Below, piece after piece: positions 60,060 through 64,000 of a stretch of DNA of 64,000 nt. A program made the position numbers and the translations under genes. Origin of the DNA: Deltaproteobacteria bacterium (GTDB lineage: Bacteria; UBA10199; JACPAL01). The notes below the pieces were generated by a model. It worked only from the letters and a program-made list of their open reading frames with translations, was not told the origin of the DNA and did no database searches. The DNA is taken from assembly GCA_016180845.1 (NCBI GenBank), contig JACPAK010000009.1, forward strand, positions 1-64,000, read 5' to 3'. Numbering within the stretch: the first letter of the stretch is position 1; each line of letters opens with the position of its first letter.

Positions 60060-61154
60060 ATTCAAAAAGAAATAAAAATTTTAGTTCTTCCCGGTGACGG
60101 GATTGGGCCCGAGGTGACTGAGGTCGCCGTTCAGGTGCTCAGAAAGGTTGGGGGGAACTGCGGCATCCCGCTCAAATTTGAGACGAGCTTGGTCGGAGGG
60201 GTGGCGATTGATCGTGTCGGATCTCCCTTGCCTCCTCCTGTCTTGGAAAAAGCGAAAAAGGCCGATGCGGTCCTTTTAGGGGCGGTTGGAGGGCCGAAAT
60301 GGGACAACCTCCCTCATGCCAAACGTCCCGAGCAGGCCCTCTTGCGGCTTCGTTCAGGGTTGACACTTTTTGCAAATTTAAGACCTGCTAAAGTCTTTAA
60401 GCCATTGATCGATGCCTCGTCATTGAAGCCGGAGGTGGTGGATGGTATTGATCTGCTAATTGTTCGGGAATTGACTGGGGGGATCTATTTTGGGAAGCCA
60501 CGTGGTCTCGTCAAAGAGAAGGGGAAGCGGAGTGGATTCAATACAGAGATTTACGATGAGAAAGAAATCGAAAGAATCGGACGCATCGCCTTCGAGGCGG
60601 CGTCAAAAAGAACGAAAAAGGTGACCTCTGTTGACAAGGCAAACATCCTCGAGAGCTCCATTCTCTGGAGAGAGGTAATGACAGAGGTTGGAAAGGACTA
60701 TTCGGGGGTGAAGCTGGATCATATGTATGTGGACAATTGCGCGATGCAGCTGGTTCGAAATCCGAGGCATTTTGATGTCATTGTTACCTCCAATCTTTTT
60801 GGTGATATCCTTTCCGATGAAGCGGCGATGTTGACCGGTTCGATCGGGATGCTCCCTTCGGCCTCGTTGGGTGAGGTAAAAAATTCGTTGGGCTATCCTC
60901 GTGGTATGTATGAGCCGATTCACGGGACGGCACCGGATATAGCAGGGAAGGGGCTTGCGAATCCGCTCGCGACTATTCTATCGTGCGCGATGTTGCTTCG
61001 TTATTCGGTGGGGGCAGAAGAAGGGGCGCGGAAGATCGAAGAGGCGGTTGAAAAAGTACTGTCACATGGCTTCAGAACGGCGGATATTGCCAAAAAAGGG
61101 GAAAAGGTTGTCTCAACGGGTGAGATAGGCGAGGCGGTATTGGAGCGGTTATGA
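60060..61154 (+). CDS. leuB: 3-isopropylmalate dehydrogenase with apparent ATT start
   Basis: A 364-residue leucine-pathway dehydrogenase. The conserved N-terminal [10 protein letters not shown] lies upstream of the first GTG (60114), so that GTG cannot be the true start. Between the upstream in-frame stop (60030-60032) and that motif there is no ATG, GTG or TTG; ATT 60060 has GGAG five bases upstream and gives the expected N-terminus. Other motifs: [67 protein letters not shown]. The stop overlaps asd. Confidence 0.9.
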   Translation: MQKEIKILVLPGDGIGPEVTEVAVQVLRKVGGNCGIPLKFETSLVGGVAIDRVGSPLPPPVLEKAKKADAVLLGAVGGPKWDNLPHAKRPEQALLRLRSGLTLFANLRPAKVFKPLIDASSLKPEVVDGIDLLIVRELTGGIYFGKPRGLVKEKGKRSGFNTEIYDEKEIERIGRIAFEAASKRTKKVTSVDKANILESSILWREVMTEVGKDYSGVKLDHMYVDNCAMQLVRNPRHFDVIVTSNLFGDILSDEAAMLTGSIGMLPSASLGEVKNSLGYPRGMYEPIHGTAPDIAGKGLANPLATILSCAMLLRYSVGAEEGARKIEEAVEKVLSHGFRTADIAKKGEKVVSTGEIGEAVLERL

Positions 61155-62176
61155 CTCGAAAGACAAAATATCATGTTGGCGTTGTTGGGGCGACCGGTGC
61201 CGTTGGGCGGGAAATGCTCTCGATCCTCGATCAAAGAAAATTTCCCATAGAATCTGTCCGAGCCTATGCCTCGGAGAAAAGTGTTGGGCAGAGGCTTGAG
61301 TTTGGGAAGAAGAAGGTTGCTGTAGAGCTCCTGACCGAAAAATCGTTTACGGGGATTGACATCGCCCTCTTTTCAGCAGGGGGGAGTATCAGTCAGCGAT
61401 TCGCGCCGATTGCCGCGGAATCAGGGGCGGTGGTGATTGACAATTCGAGTGCCTTTCGTATGGAGCCGGACATCCCGCTCGTCGTCCCTGAGGTGAATCC
61501 TCAAGCGATTGAAAAATTTAAAAACCGCCGGATTATTGCGAATCCAAATTGCTCGACCATTCAGCTCGTTGTTGCCCTAAAACCGATTCATGATCTTGCT
61601 CGAATTAAACGGGTTGTCGTATCGACTTATCAATCAACTGCCGGGGCAGGGCAAAAGGCAATGAACGAGTTATCGGAACAGGTCACTGCCCTTTTTAATC
61701 AAAAGGAGATCAAGAAAAAGGTCTTTCCCCATCAGATCGCCTTCAATTGCATCCCGCATATCGATGTCTTTTTGGACAATGGATATACAAAGGAAGAGAT
61801 GAAGGTGATCCTGGAGACCCAGAAGATCATGGGGGATTCGTCAATTCAGGTGACGGTGACGGCGGTTCGGGTCCCGGTCTTTTGTGCCCATTCGGAGTCG
61901 GTGAATATCGAGACGGAGAAGAAATTATCGGCTGAGGATGTCCGTCAGATTCTCCGAAAGGCGCCGGGAGTCGTCGTCAAGGATAACCCTGTAAAGAACG
62001 AATATCCGCTCGCGATCGAGGCGACAGGGCGTGATGAGGTCTTCGTCGGTCGGATTCGTGAGGATGAGTCGATACCGAACGGGATTAACCTCTGGATTGT
62101 TGCGGATAACCTGCGTAAGGGGGCGGCCCTGAACGCCGTCCAGATCGCTGAGATCCTGGCTAATAAATATCTTTAA
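61151..62176 (+). CDS. asd: Aspartate-semialdehyde dehydrogenase
   Basis: A 341-residue enzyme of the lysine/threonine/methionine branch: NADP motif [20 protein letters not shown], active-site Cys in [15 protein letters not shown], the [17 protein letters not shown] segment and the catalytic His region [14 protein letters not shown]. It overlaps the leuB stop by four bases (ATGA). The leuB-asd pair is common in Deltaproteobacteria. Confidence 0.96.
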   Translation: MTRKTKYHVGVVGATGAVGREMLSILDQRKFPIESVRAYASEKSVGQRLEFGKKKVAVELLTEKSFTGIDIALFSAGGSISQRFAPIAAESGAVVIDNSSAFRMEPDIPLVVPEVNPQAIEKFKNRRIIANPNCSTIQLVVALKPIHDLARIKRVVVSTYQSTAGAGQKAMNELSEQVTALFNQKEIKKKVFPHQIAFNCIPHIDVFLDNGYTKEEMKVILETQKIMGDSSIQVTVTAVRVPVFCAHSESVNIETEKKLSAEDVRQILRKAPGVVVKDNPVKNEYPLAIEATGRDEVFVGRIREDESIPNGINLWIVADNLRKGAALNAVQIAEILANKYL

Positions 62177-62177
62177 T

Positions 62178-63947
62178 TTATTGTCCCCAATCGAGGAAGA
62201 AGTCGTCCTGTTCTTCCGGATTCTGATATTGCTGAGTTGGCGGGTTTTCCGTATCAGCAACTGTTTCGTAGGAATAATCTTGGCTCCCTGGAAGTGGGAC
62301 ATACCATGACTGCCGCTCAAGATCCTTTTGGATAAGAAACTCCAAGGCGAGGGACTCGAGGCCCTCAGACATCATCGACATCGCCATCGGGATATCTTCT
62401 TCCATCGCCTGTTGAATCGCCTCAAGCTCGATCGGAGAGGCCCCTTCGCCGCCATAACGGTTCAGGTAGGTGATGAGGCCATTCAGGTTATCAATTCCTG
62501 TTTCAATACTGGAGACATCGCCATTAAAGGCGTTGGAAAGATCAATGCCGGTTCCTCCCTCAACAACCTCATTGGTATCATCGCCAGCATCATTATGGGC
62601 TGTGAAGATCGCATCATTTCCGCCTTGTCCCAAAAGTACGTTTTCTCCGAGGGCGCCATAGATGAAGTCATTTCCCTCTCCTCCACTGATTCGGTCCGTG
62701 GCGTCACCGCCTTGAAGGATATCATTTCCAGCCCCTCCATCGATTGTGGCACCATTTCCGTCGACGCTCTCCTCGATAACGACCATGTCATTTCCACCTT
62801 GACCGTAGATTTGACTCCCGGCGCCACCGACGGAGTAGATCAGATCGTCTCCACTCCCTCCATAGATGGAGACGGCGACACTCGAATCGAGTCTTTGACC
62901 ACTGTCATGGAGATGAAATTGTAGCTGCGCGCGAATCGTATCGGTATTTCCATCCTCGAGGATAAACCTTCCGATCACCTCACCCTGCCTGCTTTTCGCC
63001 TCGACAATCAGATTATCGCCATCCGCATTGACCGTCCATTGCTTCGCCTCCTGACCTGCGATCGTATCCATCATCCGAAAGTTAAAATCGTTTGCCCCAT
63101 TCATTTCGAAGGTCATCTGATGGACCCCTTGTGATGTCTGTCTTCGCGATTCTGGTTCCAGATTCTCAAACGGGCTTGAGGTATCTTCCACTGAAGTTGA
63201 ATTTCCTGCAGAAGAGCCGCTGCCGGTAGATTGGGCCCCCACACCAGACGATCCGGCCCCTCCCGCACCTTCGGTGGCGGATTCCATTCCTAATTGAACA
63301 CGGATTTCATCATTGAGTTGGGCACTATCCAGAATGCCGTCTCGATCTCCATCTCCACTTAAGGCGTTCCCGCGTCTCATGAGGGCCTGGCCCTCTTCGA
63401 CATGTCCTTCAGCGATTAAGGCGCGTCCCAAATTATAAATACGAATCTCATTGTCATCAGTAATACCATCCCCATCACTGTCAGCATTGTCTGGATTGGT
63501 GCCGTCGCGGAGCTCTCGTTCATTGGTAATCATATCACCATCTCGGTCTGGATCGCCGGCGTCATAAACACCATCACCGTCGATGTCGCTCGAGAGGGTT
63601 TGTTCTAGTTGAGCGATCTCCTGCTCTAAAACTGGCATGAGCCGATCGATTTCTGCGACGAGATCGGCTGCATTGTGGTCATGTGGGGCTATTGGAGCAA
63701 GTTGTTCTCGAATCCTTTGAAGCTGTTCTAATTGATATAAGGCCTCTTCAAGACGTTGATTCGGGTTTGAGGAGGGATTCGGGATCTCACTCGACGCCGT
63801 ATTGGATGTTTGTCCGAGGAGGACACCCCTTTGGGTCTGCAGAGAGGTCGTTTGAACAAGTGTCGACGTTGATGGGGATTCCGGAAGATCCTCCAGATCC
63901 TGTGAAATGACCGGTGTCTGATTATTTCGAATTCCGTCAACAGCCAC
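62178..63947 (-). CDS. Acidic calcium-binding-repeat protein (TSP3-like and RTX-like repeats)
   Basis: A 589-residue very acidic protein. Residues about 85-125 are coiled coil; about 135-215 have Asp-rich calcium loops (DIDGDGVYDAGDPDRDGD; DSDGDGITDDNE; SGDGDRDGILD) like thrombospondin type 3 repeats; a Ser/Gly linker follows; then about five hemolysin-type nonapeptides (GGSGDDLIY, GQGGNDMVV, GGAGNDILQ, GGEGNDFIY, GQGGNDAIF). No signal peptide, so export by a type I or other system is likely. GTG start eight bases after AAGGAGG; the frame stays open upstream to the window edge. Confidence 0.85.
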   Translation of the reverse strand: MAVDGIRNNQTPVISQDLEDLPESPSTSTLVQTTSLQTQRGVLLGQTSNTASSEIPNPSSNPNQRLEEALYQLEQLQRIREQLAPIAPHDHNAADLVAEIDRLMPVLEQEIAQLEQTLSSDIDGDGVYDAGDPDRDGDMITNERELRDGTNPDNADSDGDGITDDNEIRIYNLGRALIAEGHVEEGQALMRRGNALSGDGDRDGILDSAQLNDEIRVQLGMESATEGAGGAGSSGVGAQSTGSGSSAGNSTSVEDTSSPFENLEPESRRQTSQGVHQMTFEMNGANDFNFRMMDTIAGQEAKQWTVNADGDNLIVEAKSRQGEVIGRFILEDGNTDTIRAQLQFHLHDSGQRLDSSVAVSIYGGSGDDLIYSVGGAGSQIYGQGGNDMVVIEESVDGNGATIDGGAGNDILQGGDATDRISGGEGNDFIYGALGENVLLGQGGNDAIFTAHNDAGDDTNEVVEGGTGIDLSNAFNGDVSSIETGIDNLNGLITYLNRYGGEGASPIELEAIQQAMEEDIPMAMSMMSEGLESLALEFLIQKDLERQSWYVPLPGSQDYSYETVADTENPPTQQYQNPEEQDDFFLDWGQ

Positions 63948-64000
63948 CTTTAAAACCTCCTTGGAAAATGGCCCAGAATAGTCTGGATCCAGGTTTCCAT

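Noticed and set aside
60114-61154. leuB starting at GTG 60114
   Set aside because: This would remove the conserved GDGIGPE motif encoded just upstream; the longer frame from ATT 60060 is favoured.
63948-64000. Short minus-strand frame at the window end starting ATG at 64000 and ending TAA at 63950
   Set aside because: Only 16 codons are visible and no family can be recognised; it may be the end of an upstream gene, but cannot be supported.

Overview
The window is chromosomal DNA from a Gram-negative bacterium. Outer-membrane hallmarks are present: a beta-barrel porin, ExbB/ExbD, a TonB-like protein, lipoprotein signal peptides and RseP. The split glycine decarboxylase (gcvPA/gcvPB), an SctU-type secretion protein, a serine/threonine kinase with PEGA repeats, an FHA-GGDEF protein and the short Psd-PssA-LeuA neighbourhood fit a Deltaproteobacteria-like, probably uncultivated lineage. 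The exact clade is an inference and cannot be fixed from the sequence alone. GTG and TTG starts and 4-base ATGA or TAATG overlaps are common.

Layout. (1) 1-14584: end of tuf, then the fused S10-spc-alpha ribosomal super-operon (rpsJ to rplQ) with secY, adk, map and rpoA. rpmD (L30) and infA (IF-1) are absent from their usual places, S14, S4, L24 and L36 are all zinc-binding versions, and S19 and L17 carry long low-complexity tails. (2) 14539-22736: a TlpA-like thioredoxin, an M48 lipoprotein peptidase, then a metal-homeostasis block: Fur-family regulator with its own Fur box, a ZIP-transporter/cupredoxin fusion, ExbB-ExbD, a hydrolase, and a Fur-box-controlled porin / FMN-binding protein / membrane protein / ApbE cluster. 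(3) 22746-32634: nfuA, a small membrane protein, panE, tRNA-Ala(GGC), rlmN, mtnP, a PfkB kinase, a short RodZ-like protein, recO, a UbiB/AarF kinase, a TonB-like protein and an NHL-repeat protein. (4) 38603-32640, minus strand: a tight one-carbon operon folD-metF-gcvT-gcvH-gcvPA-gcvPB. (5) 38740-44498: an exported NUDIX lipoprotein, two unknown genes (one with a ParB/sulfiredoxin-like motif), an FHA-GGDEF protein, a PEGA kinase and a lone sctU. (6) 44614-52677: rpsB-tsf-pyrH-frr-uppS-cdsA-dxr-rseP-tsaB and a DUF465-like gene. (7) 52670-62176: ilvB-ilvN-psd-pssA-leuA, then a small island with two toxin-antitoxin pairs and two unknown genes, then leuB-asd. (8) 62178-63947: an acidic calcium-binding-repeat protein on the minus strand.

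Most notable points: leuB has no ATG, GTG or TTG available and appears to start at ATT; about ten first genes of transcription units have a recognisable -10 box only 6-12 bases before the start codon and no Shine-Dalgarno sequence, which suggests widespread leaderless transcription; a probable iron- or metal-regulated flavin cluster joins a porin, a covalent-FMN protein and its flavin transferase; and a GC-rich palindrome is inserted in frame in tsaB.

No CRISPR array, insertion sequence, prophage, rRNA or replication origin was seen. No gene-free stretch exceeds 300 bases.
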